A stretch of 64,000 nt of DNA from an uncultured Ectothiorhodospiraceae bacterium. Its GTDB lineage: Bacteria; Pseudomonadota; Gammaproteobacteria; UBA6429; Thiohalophilaceae. Made by a program: the position numbers and the translations under genes. Shown piece by piece: positions 18,254 to 27,533 of this stretch; positions within the stretch are counted from its first letter, which is position 1; each line of letters begins with the position of its first letter. The stretch spans positions 1 through 64,000 of the forward strand of contig CAMYJG010000012.1 in NCBI GenBank assembly GCA_947258695.1, in the 5' to 3' direction. The notes beneath the pieces are model-generated. The model was not told where the DNA came from, searched no databases, and saw nothing but the letters and a program-made list of their open reading frames with translations.

Positions 18254-19000
18254 ATGGATATTAAGCTTCTCTATCATAAATTTTCTTCTCCCCCCTATTT
18301 TTATAGGATCGCGGGACTATGGCTGCCCTATATTATGGGGTTATTTGTAACCCTGTTTATTGCAGGTTTATATGGTGGCCTGATAATGGCGCCGACAGAT
18401 TACGAGCAAGGTGAAGCTTATCGAATTATTTATGTACACGTTCCTGCTGCCTGGATGTCACTCTTTATATATATGGTAATGGCCATTACCGGTGCCATTG
18501 GTTTAATCTGGCGATTAAAATTAGCTGAAATTGTGTCAATAAGTAGCGCACCCATTGGTGCCAGTTTTACTTTCCTAACATTGGTCACAGGTTCGTTCTG
18601 GGGTAAGCCGATGTGGAATACCTGGTGGGTCTGGGATGCCCGCCTGACCTCTGAATTATTGTTATTATTTTTATATCTCGGTGTGATTGCGTTATATAAT
18701 GCTATCGAAGATAAACGTACCGCGGCACGTGCGGTTGCTATTTTAGCGCTGGTTGGGGTTGTTAATATTCCAATCATTCATTACTCGGTAGAGTGGTGGA
18801 ATACCTTGCACCAGGGACCCACCATTACTAAATTTGATACGCCTTCAATACATTTATCCATGTTAATTCCGTTACTCATAATGGCTGTTGCATTTAAACT
18901 GTTTTATATAGGCAGCCTGTTTATGCGAGTCAGAACAGAGTTGTTAAAGCGGGAACAAAAAAGTCGCTGGGTATCAGAATTACTTAAGATAAAAAAATAG
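18254..19000 (+). CDS. ccmC: Haem delivery protein CcmC
   Basis: Six-helix membrane protein that attaches haem to CcmE. The tryptophan-rich WWD motif is present as WGKPMWNTWWVWDARLTSEL, and the flanking haem-ligand histidines are plausible in IIYVHVPAAWMS and in the later NTLHQGPTI region. The length of 248 residues is usual. It sits in order between ccmB and ccmD. Confidence 0.95.
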   Translation: MDIKLLYHKFSSPPYFYRIAGLWLPYIMGLFVTLFIAGLYGGLIMAPTDYEQGEAYRIIYVHVPAAWMSLFIYMVMAITGAIGLIWRLKLAEIVSISSAPIGASFTFLTLVTGSFWGKPMWNTWWVWDARLTSELLLLFLYLGVIALYNAIEDKRTAARAVAILALVGVVNIPIIHYSVEWWNTLHQGPTITKFDTPSIHLSMLIPLLIMAVAFKLFYIGSLFMRVRTELLKREQKSRWVSELLKIKK

Positions 19001-19031
19001 TGTCATTCCGGCATGACGAGAGACTAATAAG

Positions 19032-19199
19032 ATGGAAGTACTAGATTTCGGTAAATACAATTTATATATATGGGCGTCATATGGACTGACGTTTCTGGTC
19101 CTGATATTGAATGTTGCATTACCTTATTTTGAAAAAAAGAAACTATTAAAAAGTATACAACGACGGAACTATTTGAATAATAATGGTTCGAATGGCTAA
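19032..19199 (+). CDS. ccmD: Haem exporter protein CcmD
   Basis: A 55-residue single-span membrane protein that stabilises the CcmC-CcmE complex. From the ATG at 19032 it reads MEVLDFGKYNLYIWASYGLT, followed by a hydrophobic helix and a basic EKKKLLKSIQRR tail, the typical CcmD layout. It lies 31 bases after ccmC and before ccmE, exactly where ccmD is expected. Confidence 0.88.
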   Translation: MEVLDFGKYNLYIWASYGLTFLVLILNVALPYFEKKKLLKSIQRRNYLNNNGSNG

Positions 19200-19204
19200 T
19201 CTAT

Positions 19205-19292
19205 TTATTTTGTCAATGCCAAGTCATAATATGACTGCAGCAATCTACATATTTAAAATTACTTAAATTGAGATTGCCACGTCAACACTGAC
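19205..19292. repeat. Degenerate interspersed palindromic element between ccmD and ccmE
   Basis: In the 168-base gap ccmD-ccmE, CAGCAATCTAC and the opposing GAGATTGCCACGTCA resemble a decayed copy of the GCAATCTC/GAGATTGCCACG intergenic element also seen near 2855-2925. It interrupts an otherwise tightly packed ccm operon. No gene fits this gap. Confidence 0.4.
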
Positions 19293-19367
19293 ATAATCTT
19301 TTTCAGTATTTTCTAGCAAGGACAAATAATTTCGAGTCATAGTAATTAACATTAGTGAGTAAACAAA

Positions 19368-19838
19368 GTGAAAGCAGCACGAAAGAAAAGATTATTTTTT
19401 ATTGTATTTCTTGTGGCCGGGGTAACGCTCGCTGCAGGTTTTGCAATGTATGCCTTTAATCAAAACCTGATGTTTTATTTCTCGCCTTCCGATGTCAAGC
19501 AGGGAAAGGCGCCGACAAATAAATTATTCCGCATGGGTGGCATGGTTGTTAAGGGCAGTTTTGTAAAAGAACAAAACAGTTTGAAAGTGCATTTTGATCT
19601 TACCGATTACGACAAAATCGTTAGTGTCGAATACACTGGCATACTTCCGGATTTGTTTCGTGAAGGGCAGGGTATTATCAGTCGCGGCAAATTAAATGAT
19701 AAAGGTGTGTTTATAGCTGAAGAAGTGCTGGCAAAACATGATGAAAATTACATGCCGCCTGAAGTTGCGGAGTCATTAAAAAAGGCTCAACTTGATAAAA
19801 CGCTACCTAATAAATCTCAGCCAAATAAATCTGAATAA
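19368..19838 (+). CDS. ccmE: Haem chaperone CcmE
   Basis: Periplasmic membrane-anchored protein of 156 residues that carries haem covalently to the CcmFH ligase. After a single N-terminal helix, the beta-barrel ends with EVLAKHDENYMPPEV, giving the covalent haem His and the conserved Tyr of HxxxY. A Lys/Gln-rich tail follows. The start at 19368 is GTG. It precedes ccmF by 11 bases. Confidence 0.95.
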   Translation: MKAARKKRLFFIVFLVAGVTLAAGFAMYAFNQNLMFYFSPSDVKQGKAPTNKLFRMGGMVVKGSFVKEQNSLKVHFDLTDYDKIVSVEYTGILPDLFREGQGIISRGKLNDKGVFIAEEVLAKHDENYMPPEVAESLKKAQLDKTLPNKSQPNKSE

Positions 19839-19849
19839 GAAAATTAATT

Positions 19850-21811
19850 ATGATTCCTGAACTTGGTCAATTCGCATTAATCATTGCGCTGGTTATGGCG
19901 CTGGTGCAATCTATCTTACCTACTGTAGGTGCAGCAAAAGGCGTTAATTCCTGGATGGCGCTGGCAAAGCCAGTCGCACAGTTGCAATTATTTTTTGTTA
20001 CTGTTGCCTTTGCCTGTTTAGTTTATGCCTTTGTTGTTAATGACTTTTCAGTGGTCTATGTCGCGAATAATTCAAACACTGCTTTACCTTTAGTCTATCG
20101 CATATCTGCAGTTTGGGGTGGGCATGAAGGCTCGCTGTTATTATGGGCGTTAACCTTATCTGTGTGGACCGGGGCAGTGACTGTTTTCAGTAAAGGTATT
20201 CCAAAAGACATGTTATCGCGTGTAATTGGTGTCATGGGCATGGTCAGCGTTGGCTTTTTACTCTTTATGTTATTGACCTCTAATCCTTTTGATCGTTTTG
20301 CAATGGCACCTGTTGAGGGGCGTGACTTAAATCCCTTACTTCAGGATTTTGGTTTAATCATTCATCCACCGATGTTGTACATGGGTTATGTGGGTTTCTC
20401 GGTTGCCTTTGCCTTTGCGATTGCCGCGATGTTAGGTGGAAAACTTGATGCGGCCTGGGCGCGTTGGTCTCGTCCATGGACAAATATTGCATGGGCCTTC
20501 TTAACTATCGGTATTTCTCTTGGCAGTTGGTGGGCTTATTACGAGCTCGGTTGGGGCGGCTGGTGGTTCTGGGATCCGGTAGAGAACGCCTCCTTTATGC
20601 CATGGTTAGTGGGCACCGCACTCATGCATTCATTAGCAGTAACCGAAAAGCGTGGCACCTTTAAAGCCTGGACCGTACTGTTAGCTATCTTTGCATTCTC
20701 GTTAAGTTTATTGGGTACCTTCTTAGTACGTTCAGGGGTATTAACCTCAGTACATGCCTTTGCAACTGATCCTGAGCGCGGTGTCTTTATATTAATATTT
20801 TTGGTAATAGCAATTGGCGGCTCGTTAATGCTGTACGCATGGCGTGCACCGAGTATTCGCAGTTCAACAACCTTTGAATTATTTTCTCGTGAGACCGCTT
20901 TACTCTTTAATAATGTGATTTTAGTGGTGGTGGCAGCAAGTGTTTTATTAGGCACGTTATATCCTTTGTTACTTGATGCCTTAGGTGCAGGAAAAATTTC
21001 TGTAGGCCCTCCGTATTTTAATAGCGTATTTGTTCCGTTAACCATTCCTTTAGCATTATTGATGGGCGTGGGCGCAATGATGCGCTGGAAACAAGATAAA
21101 CCTATGCGCCTGGTAAAAGCACTGGGACTGTTATTTGTACTTAGCCTGGTTATTGGTGTTTCACTACCCTTACTTTTTCCACGCTATGAGTTTGGTGCGG
21201 CGATCGGTTTAATGCTAGCTATATGGATATTATTAACAACACTTCAAGGGCTACGTGTTCGGCTGGCAAATAAGACTTTATCGCTACAAGCTCTTATTAG
21301 TATTCCACGTGGCTTTTACGGCATGAGTATCGCCCATCTTGGTGTGGCTGTTTTCATTGTCGGTATTACCTTAACGTCTATTTATAGTGAAGAAAAAGAT
21401 GTGCGCATGACGCCAGGTGAAAAATTCGTTTTAGCCGGATATAGTTTTGAATTTAAAGGTGCGAAATCAATTCCTGGTCCTAATTATCAGGCTCAAACAG
21501 GGCACCTCACCGTAAGCAAGGATGGCCAGCTAGTTGCCACATTGTATCCGGAAAAACGTGTTTACCGAGTACAAAAAAATCCAATGACAGAAGCCGCTAT
21601 TGATGCGGGCATAACGCGTGACTTATTTGTTGCCCTGGGTGAACCCCGCGGTGCCGGTGGCGCGTGGAGCTTACGACTGTATGTAAAACCGTTTATTCGC
21701 TGGATATGGTTAGGTACATTATTTATGGCTTTCGGTGGTGTGCTTGCAGCAACCGATCGACGTTATCGATTTGCAGGTAAAAAAATTAGTGGCAAAGAGG
21801 TGAAAGTGTGA
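19850..21811 (+). CDS. ccmF: Cytochrome c haem lyase subunit CcmF
   Basis: Large (653 residues) polytopic membrane protein that ligates haem to apocytochromes. The WWD domain is present as WGGWWFWDPVENASFMPW, and haem-ligand histidines lie in conserved contexts such as VWGGHEGSLLLW and LIIHPPMLYMGYVG. A periplasmic domain after residue about 500 precedes the final helix. The stop overlaps the start of ccmG by 4 bases. Confidence 0.95.
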   Translation: MIPELGQFALIIALVMALVQSILPTVGAAKGVNSWMALAKPVAQLQLFFVTVAFACLVYAFVVNDFSVVYVANNSNTALPLVYRISAVWGGHEGSLLLWALTLSVWTGAVTVFSKGIPKDMLSRVIGVMGMVSVGFLLFMLLTSNPFDRFAMAPVEGRDLNPLLQDFGLIIHPPMLYMGYVGFSVAFAFAIAAMLGGKLDAAWARWSRPWTNIAWAFLTIGISLGSWWAYYELGWGGWWFWDPVENASFMPWLVGTALMHSLAVTEKRGTFKAWTVLLAIFAFSLSLLGTFLVRSGVLTSVHAFATDPERGVFILIFLVIAIGGSLMLYAWRAPSIRSSTTFELFSRETALLFNNVILVVVAASVLLGTLYPLLLDALGAGKISVGPPYFNSVFVPLTIPLALLMGVGAMMRWKQDKPMRLVKALGLLFVLSLVIGVSLPLLFPRYEFGAAIGLMLAIWILLTTLQGLRVRLANKTLSLQALISIPRGFYGMSIAHLGVAVFIVGITLTSIYSEEKDVRMTPGEKFVLAGYSFEFKGAKSIPGPNYQAQTGHLTVSKDGQLVATLYPEKRVYRVQKNPMTEAAIDAGITRDLFVALGEPRGAGGAWSLRLYVKPFIRWIWLGTLFMAFGGVLAATDRRYRFAGKKISGKEVKV

Positions 21812-22344
21812 GTTTCAATCGCGCCTTATTGCCGTTAATTGCCTTTATCGTTTTAGTAATATTTTTAGGGATTGGTTTAACCAAAGATCCACGTAAATTA
21901 CCGTCACCTTTTATTGGTAAAGCAGCACCCGTGTTCAATTTACCGTTGCTGCATCAGCTAGAAAACACATTTACGCCTAAGTCGATGCTTGGCAAAGTCT
22001 GGATTTTAAATGTCTGGGCTTCATGGTGTGTTTCTTGTCGTGCTGAGCATCATGTTTTAAATAGTCTTGTCAGAAATAACCAGGTCAATTTAATCGGCTT
22101 GAATTATAAAGATGAAGTGGCTGATGCACGTCGTTGGTTAGCCCGCTACGGTGATCCATATCAACTCAGTGTCAGCGATCTTGAAGGATTAGTTGGAATA
22201 GAGTGGGGTGTTTATGGTGTACCCGAAACATTTGTTATGGATAAAAAAGGTATTGTGCGTTTAAAACACACCGGACCTGTTAACAATGAAGATATAACAA
22301 ACAAGATAATTCCATTAATTAAACAGTTAGAGGCGGAATCATGA
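21808..22344 (+). CDS. ccmG: Thiol:disulfide interchange protein CcmG (DsbE)
   Basis: Membrane-tethered periplasmic thioredoxin that keeps apocytochrome cysteines reduced. The 178-residue chain has one N-terminal helix, the active site WASWCVSCRAEH, and the cis-Pro segment GVPETFVMD. The GVYGVPET loop is typical of CcmG. It overlaps ccmF by 4 bases and ccmH by 4 bases. Confidence 0.94.
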   Translation: MSFNRALLPLIAFIVLVIFLGIGLTKDPRKLPSPFIGKAAPVFNLPLLHQLENTFTPKSMLGKVWILNVWASWCVSCRAEHHVLNSLVRNNQVNLIGLNYKDEVADARRWLARYGDPYQLSVSDLEGLVGIEWGVYGVPETFVMDKKGIVRLKHTGPVNNEDITNKIIPLIKQLEAES

Positions 22345-22811
22345 AAGGCTTAATGATTGCTCTCACTTTATTTTTTTTATTAAACCCGACTAGCTATGCG
22401 GCTTTTGAAGTAAAAAAATTTGAAAATCCACAACATGAGCAACGTTATAAACAATTGGTTGATGAATTACGTTGCCTGGTTTGTCAAAATCAAAATTTAG
22501 CCGATTCAAATTCTGAATTAGCACAAGATCTGCGCAAACAAGTCTATAAAATGATTAATGCTGGCCAAAGTGATGAAGAGATCATGGAGTTTATGGTCAC
22601 GCGCTATGGTGATTTCGTTTTATATCGTCCACCTTTTAAAACAACAACTTTCATTTTGTGGCTCGGCCCTTTTATTATCTTCATAATAGGGTTTGTAGTC
22701 TTGATACGTTTTATTCGTTTGCGTAAAAAAGTTGTAATCACAGAATTATCCAATGATGAAAAAGAAAAATTAAAACAATTATTGGATGAAGATAAAGGAA
22801 AAGATAAATGA
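22341..22811 (+). CDS. ccmH: Cytochrome c biogenesis protein CcmH (CycL domain)
   Basis: Thiol-oxidoreductase subunit of the haem lyase, 156 residues. After a signal sequence it has the LRCLVCQNQNLADSNSELAQDLR motif with the redox CxxC, followed by a C-terminal membrane helix and a basic tail. Only the CcmH N-terminal domain is encoded here, with the TPR domain in the separate ccmI gene, the split arrangement used outside enterobacteria. Confidence 0.94.
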   Translation: MKGLMIALTLFFLLNPTSYAAFEVKKFENPQHEQRYKQLVDELRCLVCQNQNLADSNSELAQDLRKQVYKMINAGQSDEEIMEFMVTRYGDFVLYRPPFKTTTFILWLGPFIIFIIGFVVLIRFIRLRKKVVITELSNDEKEKLKQLLDEDKGKDK

Positions 22812-24073
22812 TTACTTTTTGGATTTTTGCTATTGCAATGCTTGTTATTGCACTGGTCATTTTACTACGTCCATTACGTCTTGATTCAGATAAAAGTGAT
22901 GCAGATCGAACCGCGCAAAATATCGCGATCACAAAAGAACGTCTTAACGAATTAAAAGTAGAATTTGAGCAAGACACGATTAGTGAAGAAGAGTACCAGC
23001 AAACACGAGAAGAACTCGAACAAGCCTTATTAAATGATGTTGAACAACCTGCCGCAGAAAATTCCCGGATTACAAATAACGAATCTTATAATCGCATTGC
23101 TCGTTTTGTTTTACTATTTGCCGTACCTGTTTTTGCGATTAGTTTATATGCTTATTTAGGTAAACCAGAATTAATTGAAGCTGGTAAACAACAAGTTGCC
23201 GCGCCTACTGGGCATACTTCTGCGAGTGGCAAGAGTAAGATGGGCACCGTTGAAGAGATGGTGGAAAAACTCGCCGCAAAATTAAAACAAAATCCGAATA
23301 ATGCAGAAGGCTGGTATATGCTCGGTCGTTCATATATGTCGATGAAAAAGTTTAAAGAAGCGGCAGCGGCATTAGAAAAAACCAATCAATTGGTTCCAAA
23401 TAATCCTGCAGTAATGTTGCGTTACGCCGATGCCTTGACCATGTCCCGGGGAGGACAAATCAGCGGTAAACCTTTTGAGTTGATCTTAAAAGCACTTGAG
23501 TTACAACCTAACGATCCAACAGGTTTGTGGCTGGCAGGCATGGGCTATGAAGAGCAAGGTGATTATAATAATGCCATATCCTATTGGCGACGATTATTGC
23601 CCTTGCTAAAAGATGAAAAATCTTTAACCGAAGTTAAAATACTCATCAGGCAAGCTAAAATGAAAGCGGGTCCCAACTACAAAGAACAAGCTGAGACTGA
23701 AACAGAAAAGAAACAAGATAAGGGCATTCAAAATATAAGCTTGAATGTGAGTCTGGATAAAAGCCTATTGAGTAAAGCTTCCGCCGATGATGCAGTATTT
23801 ATTTTTGCCAGGGCGGCCAATGGCCCGCCCATGCCATTAGCTGTTGTCCGCAAACAGGTCAGGGATTTACCAATAAAAGTAATATTGGATGACTCTATGG
23901 CCATGACACCGAGCATGAAGCTTTCCAGTTTTAGTAAAGTTCACGTAGTTGCAAGAATTTCAAAGTCAGGTAGTGCTAAAGTACAAGCTGGCGATCTTGA
24001 AAGTGAAAAACGAGTCGTTACGTCAGAGCAAAAAGCACAGATCGAGCTTTTAATTAATAAAGTTTTACCCTGA
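22808..24073 (+). CDS. ccmI: Cytochrome c biogenesis protein CcmI (TPR apocytochrome chaperone)
   Basis: A 421-residue protein with two N-terminal helices separated by a coiled segment (about residues 35-80), then tetratricopeptide repeats (GWYMLGRSYMSMKKFKEAAAALEK and following) that bind apocytochrome C-termini, then a C-terminal domain of beta character (SLNVSLDKSLLSKASADDAVFIFARA) seen in longer CcmI forms. It overlaps ccmH by 4 bases and ends the ccm operon. Confidence 0.9.
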   Translation: MITFWIFAIAMLVIALVILLRPLRLDSDKSDADRTAQNIAITKERLNELKVEFEQDTISEEEYQQTREELEQALLNDVEQPAAENSRITNNESYNRIARFVLLFAVPVFAISLYAYLGKPELIEAGKQQVAAPTGHTSASGKSKMGTVEEMVEKLAAKLKQNPNNAEGWYMLGRSYMSMKKFKEAAAALEKTNQLVPNNPAVMLRYADALTMSRGGQISGKPFELILKALELQPNDPTGLWLAGMGYEEQGDYNNAISYWRRLLPLLKDEKSLTEVKILIRQAKMKAGPNYKEQAETETEKKQDKGIQNISLNVSLDKSLLSKASADDAVFIFARAANGPPMPLAVVRKQVRDLPIKVILDDSMAMTPSMKLSSFSKVHVVARISKSGSAKVQAGDLESEKRVVTSEQKAQIELLINKVLP

Positions 24074-24132
24074 ATCTTTTATAGTAAACTAATTTACTCA
24101 AGTATTATCCGTCGAAACACTTTAAAAACTCT

Positions 24133-24169
24133 TGTATTGTTATAAATAATTAATTGCATATGCAATACA
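24133..24169. promoter_or_regulatory. Nested palindrome upstream of the multihaem cytochrome gene
   Basis: ATTGCATATGCAAT is a perfect 14-base palindrome at 24153-24166. It partly overlaps a second inverted pair, TGTATTG (24133-24139) and CAATACA (24163-24169). The gene begins 158 bases downstream of the palindrome. It looks like an operator for a dimeric regulator; no known regulator consensus is matched with confidence. Confidence 0.4.
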
Positions 24170-24327
24170 GAGGTCTATACTTAAACAAATTTCCCTAGGT
24201 TGTTGTATCAGTTTGTTAGCCAAAATTTTGTTTGTGTGGGGAAGTTGTATCGAACAAAAAAACGCTAACAGTATCGGTATACTAGTTGTTGTAATAATAA
24301 ACAATAAATAACACAAAGGAATACCCG

Positions 24328-26724
24328 ATGAAAAGACTCAGCCTCTTACTTCTAATGTTGTGTTTTACAACAGCTTCCTTTGCTGCAGAAAAATATGAAA
24401 AGGTCTCACAAAAACTAGCCGACAAAAATGGTTGCTTATCTTGCCACCAAGGCATTGAGTCTATTCGAGATAAAAATGCGCCAATGATGCTTGCGATCAA
24501 GGCGATTGGTGCTACTCACGGTGATCCGGGTGGTTGTGTTGTTTGTCATGGTGGTACACCCAGTGCGACAACAAAAATTGCTGCGCATAGTGGCAGTCCC
24601 AAAGCATTAAGAGATGCCAAAGGGCCTCAACTCTTTTATCGTGATCCAGGTAGTATTTGGGTCAACAAATTTACCTGTAGCCAGTCCGGTTGCCATCAAG
24701 GTTATAGTGATCGTGTAGAAAAATCGCTAATGAATACCGAGGCCGGTAAGATTCAGGGTAACTTGCATACCTGGGGTATTAAAGAAGTACAAAACTATAA
24801 TGTACCTTGGGGTAACTATGATATAAAAGATAAAGATGGCATCACGCCTCAGGTGGGAACCAAGGCCTATAAAGATTATATGAAAAAAATGATCAAGGCT
24901 CACCCAAAGCAGTTCCCAAAAGAATTAAAGAAACTACCTCTCCCTTCTGTTGATGAAATCGAAAAAGATCCTAAAAAGGCCGGGTTTACCTATCAACGTC
25001 ATGAGTGTCAACGTTGCCATGTTGGTGTGCGTGGTCGTGAAAAACGCGGTGACTACCGCGGCATGGGTTGCTCGTCTTGTCACATCCCTTATAGTAACGA
25101 AGGTTACTATGAAGGTAATGATCCAACTATTGATAAGACACAGAAAGGACATTTACTGGTACATAGTATCCAGGCCACCCGTAAATCCAAGGTAAAAGTA
25201 CCCAGTGGTAACCACTACACTGGTATCCCGGTTGAAAGCTGTAATTCATGCCATAACCGGGGCAAACGTATTGGTGTCACATACCAGGGTTTGATGGAGT
25301 TCACTTATGGTAGCCCGTTCAATGCCAAGGGTGAGAAACAACCCAAGTTACATACCAAGCGTTATTTGTTTATCTCAGATGATTTGCATCACCAAATTAA
25401 GAGTCGTAAAGGTAATCCAAAAGGTGGCCTGCTATGTCAGGACTGCCATACCTCTATTGATATGCATGGTGACGGTAATATCTTTGGTACTACCCTGGCA
25501 CAAGTTGAAATTGAATGTGAAGATTGCCACGGCACGCCTCGTAAGTATCCATGGGAATTACCACTAGGTACAGGTGAAGAGTTTGGCAGAACGTTGTCTA
25601 AAAAAGGGCGTGGCCTGTCAGATCAAGCCTCACTTGAAACCCAGACTTTCGCAACAAATTATGACAAGAAAGATGGCTACCTGTTAACCACACGGGGCAA
25701 CCCATTTGGTAATGTGGTCAAAGATGGTGATAAAGTTATCTTACACTCGGCCACGGGTAATGATTTTGAAATACCTGTACTAAAAACATTACATAAGAAA
25801 AATGCCTGGAAGAGCCCGAATGCCATGGTGGCGATGGATCGGGTAGAAAAACATGCGGAAAGTCTTGAGTGTTATGCTTGCCATGCCTCATGGGTACCAC
25901 AATGTTATGGCTGCCATGTAAAAATGGACTATAGCGAAGGTAAGAAGTCTATCGACTGGGTAAGTTCAGGCAACAAACGGACTGAAAATGGTGAAACAGC
26001 AGAATCCGTTCTTGGCAGTGGTGGTCTTAAAACACCAGGTAAAACAAGCGAAACACGTTCTTACTTACGTTGGGAAGAACCTGTTCTGGGTATTAATGGT
26101 GAAGGCCGTGTAACTCCATTGATGCCAGGTTGCCAGGTTGTCTTTACCGTTATCGATCGAAAAGGTAAAACGATTGCTCTTAACCAGACCCATCGTTCCA
26201 AGGATGAAGCAAAAGCGATAGGCCAAAAACGTCTGCCACTTGGGCTGGATATGGCTCCGGTACAGCCACACTCAGCGCAACGTAAAGCCCGCACTTGTGA
26301 GTCATGCCATAATAATCCTAAGGCGTTGGGTTACGGTATCTCAGGTGGTGTGTTCCAGACCCGTTATACTGAAAACGTAATTGAAGATTTGATTAATCAG
26401 AAAACCGGTAAACCGATTGCGAAAAAATCTATTATCCAGATTCCTAAAATTAAGGGTATGGATTTTGATTGGTCAACTATTGTGAACAAGAAAGGTGAAC
26501 AGGTACAAACAGTAGGTACACACTGGCCTATGTCTCGAGCCTTACCGAAAGAAATGCGTGATGCTATGCAACGTACTGGCTTGTGTATGGGCTGCCACCG
26601 TGAGATGACAAATGAGCAACTTTGGAATAAAGTGGCAACGAAAGGTCAGCTTAACGATAAGCAACATACTGAATTAATGAATAAAATGTTCAAAGCTTAT
26701 GCTGACATGAAAAATAAAAAATAA
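24328..26724 (+). CDS. Periplasmic dodecahaem cytochrome c
   Basis: A 798-residue secreted protein with a clear signal peptide ending near SFAA (residue 20). I count eleven CxxCH motifs (near residues 36, 70, 227, 248, 305, 370, 397, 515, 526, 657, 753) and one CSQSGCH (Cx4CH) at 117, so twelve probable haems. Pairs at 227/248 and 515/526 are closely spaced, suggesting stacked haems. A haem-free stretch of about 110 residues (403-514) could hold a beta domain. No C-terminal membrane helix is present, so it should be soluble or complex-bound in the periplasm. I do not recognise the family: MccA sulfite reductase, octahaem tetrathionate reductase and HAO differ in haem number or motifs. It follows the ccm operon and starts a three-gene unit. 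Confidence 0.9.
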   Translation: MKRLSLLLLMLCFTTASFAAEKYEKVSQKLADKNGCLSCHQGIESIRDKNAPMMLAIKAIGATHGDPGGCVVCHGGTPSATTKIAAHSGSPKALRDAKGPQLFYRDPGSIWVNKFTCSQSGCHQGYSDRVEKSLMNTEAGKIQGNLHTWGIKEVQNYNVPWGNYDIKDKDGITPQVGTKAYKDYMKKMIKAHPKQFPKELKKLPLPSVDEIEKDPKKAGFTYQRHECQRCHVGVRGREKRGDYRGMGCSSCHIPYSNEGYYEGNDPTIDKTQKGHLLVHSIQATRKSKVKVPSGNHYTGIPVESCNSCHNRGKRIGVTYQGLMEFTYGSPFNAKGEKQPKLHTKRYLFISDDLHHQIKSRKGNPKGGLLCQDCHTSIDMHGDGNIFGTTLAQVEIECEDCHGTPRKYPWELPLGTGEEFGRTLSKKGRGLSDQASLETQTFATNYDKKDGYLLTTRGNPFGNVVKDGDKVILHSATGNDFEIPVLKTLHKKNAWKSPNAMVAMDRVEKHAESLECYACHASWVPQCYGCHVKMDYSEGKKSIDWVSSGNKRTENGETAESVLGSGGLKTPGKTSETRSYLRWEEPVLGINGEGRVTPLMPGCQVVFTVIDRKGKTIALNQTHRSKDEAKAIGQKRLPLGLDMAPVQPHSAQRKARTCESCHNNPKALGYGISGGVFQTRYTENVIEDLINQKTGKPIAKKSIIQIPKIKGMDFDWSTIVNKKGEQVQTVGTHWPMSRALPKEMRDAMQRTGLCMGCHREMTNEQLWNKVATKGQLNDKQHTELMNKMFKAYADMKNKK

Positions 26725-26759
26725 GAATTTAAAATAGATAAGAGCATAGTTATTTGTTA

Positions 26760-27533
26760 ATGAAATGGTGTTTAAGATGTAAATATAGACTCATCGTGGT
26801 TTTAGCTGCGATGAGTCTTGTTGCTTGTCAGCAAAAATCCAGTGAATCAACTGCTAAAGCGTCTAACGAAACATCTACCTCTCCCGCAAATGCACCGACA
26901 AGAATGGGTCCACATGGCAGTTATGATCCTCATTATAAACTCACTGCAGAAAAACATATCCAGGTTGCGCTAAAACATCGCGATGAAAATCGAATCGGTG
27001 AAGCACTAGATGAGCTACAGCGTGCAATCGAAAAATTTGATAAAGAGGCACGGCTCTATTCAGTACGCGCCAGTATATTAATGGAAAAAGGAGAGCTGAG
27101 TTCAGCTTTAAGGGATTTAGAAAAGTCTTTAGAGTTAAATCCAGATGATCCATCGACCTTGACTAACCGGGCCCAGGCTTATCGTAGCTTTGGTCGTATT
27201 GCTGAAGCACTAAATGACTTAAACAAAGCGATTGAAAAAGATCCTGATTTCATTGCAGCACGCTTTAATCGTGGCGCTATTTATTACAGTAGTGGTGAAT
27301 ATAAAAAGGCGTTAAAAGACTTTAATCATTCGATTGCAGTTGATCCTCATACCGAAGCACTCTACTTTAATCGCGCATCAGTTTATGATGCCTTAGGCAA
27401 GAAGAAGTTAGCTATTACTGATTTAAAACATTTTATTCAACTCTCGAAAAACGAAAGCTGGATAAAAACCGCTAACGAGTTATTAAACAAATGGCAGGCT
27501 ACCGCTGCAGAAGACAGTAAGCAAAAATCATAG
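26760..27533 (+). CDS. TPR-repeat lipoprotein
   Basis: A 257-residue outer or inner membrane-anchored lipoprotein: the signal sequence ends with the lipobox LVAC followed by QQKSS. A low-complexity Ser/Thr/Ala linker precedes about five tetratricopeptide repeats (for example ALDELQRAIEKFDKEARLYSVRASILMEKGELSSAL). The start is taken at ATG 26760; a TTG two codons upstream is an alternative. It lies 35 bases after the dodecahaem cytochrome gene and shares its last base with the GTG of the next gene, so the three genes are probably one transcript. Role inferred: scaffold for the cytochrome. Confidence 0.8.
   Translation: MKWCLRCKYRLIVVLAAMSLVACQQKSSESTAKASNETSTSPANAPTRMGPHGSYDPHYKLTAEKHIQVALKHRDENRIGEALDELQRAIEKFDKEARLYSVRASILMEKGELSSALRDLEKSLELNPDDPSTLTNRAQAYRSFGRIAEALNDLNKAIEKDPDFIAARFNRGAIYYSSGEYKKALKDFNHSIAVDPHTEALYFNRASVYDALGKKKLAITDLKHFIQLSKNESWIKTANELLNKWQATAAEDSKQKS

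Noticed and set aside
24328-26724. Assignment of the multihaem cytochrome as MccA sulfite reductase or octahaem tetrathionate reductase
   Set aside because: MccA and OTR have eight haems, and MccA has a widely spaced Cx15CH motif. This protein has twelve motifs and no such spacing, so a family name would be a guess.
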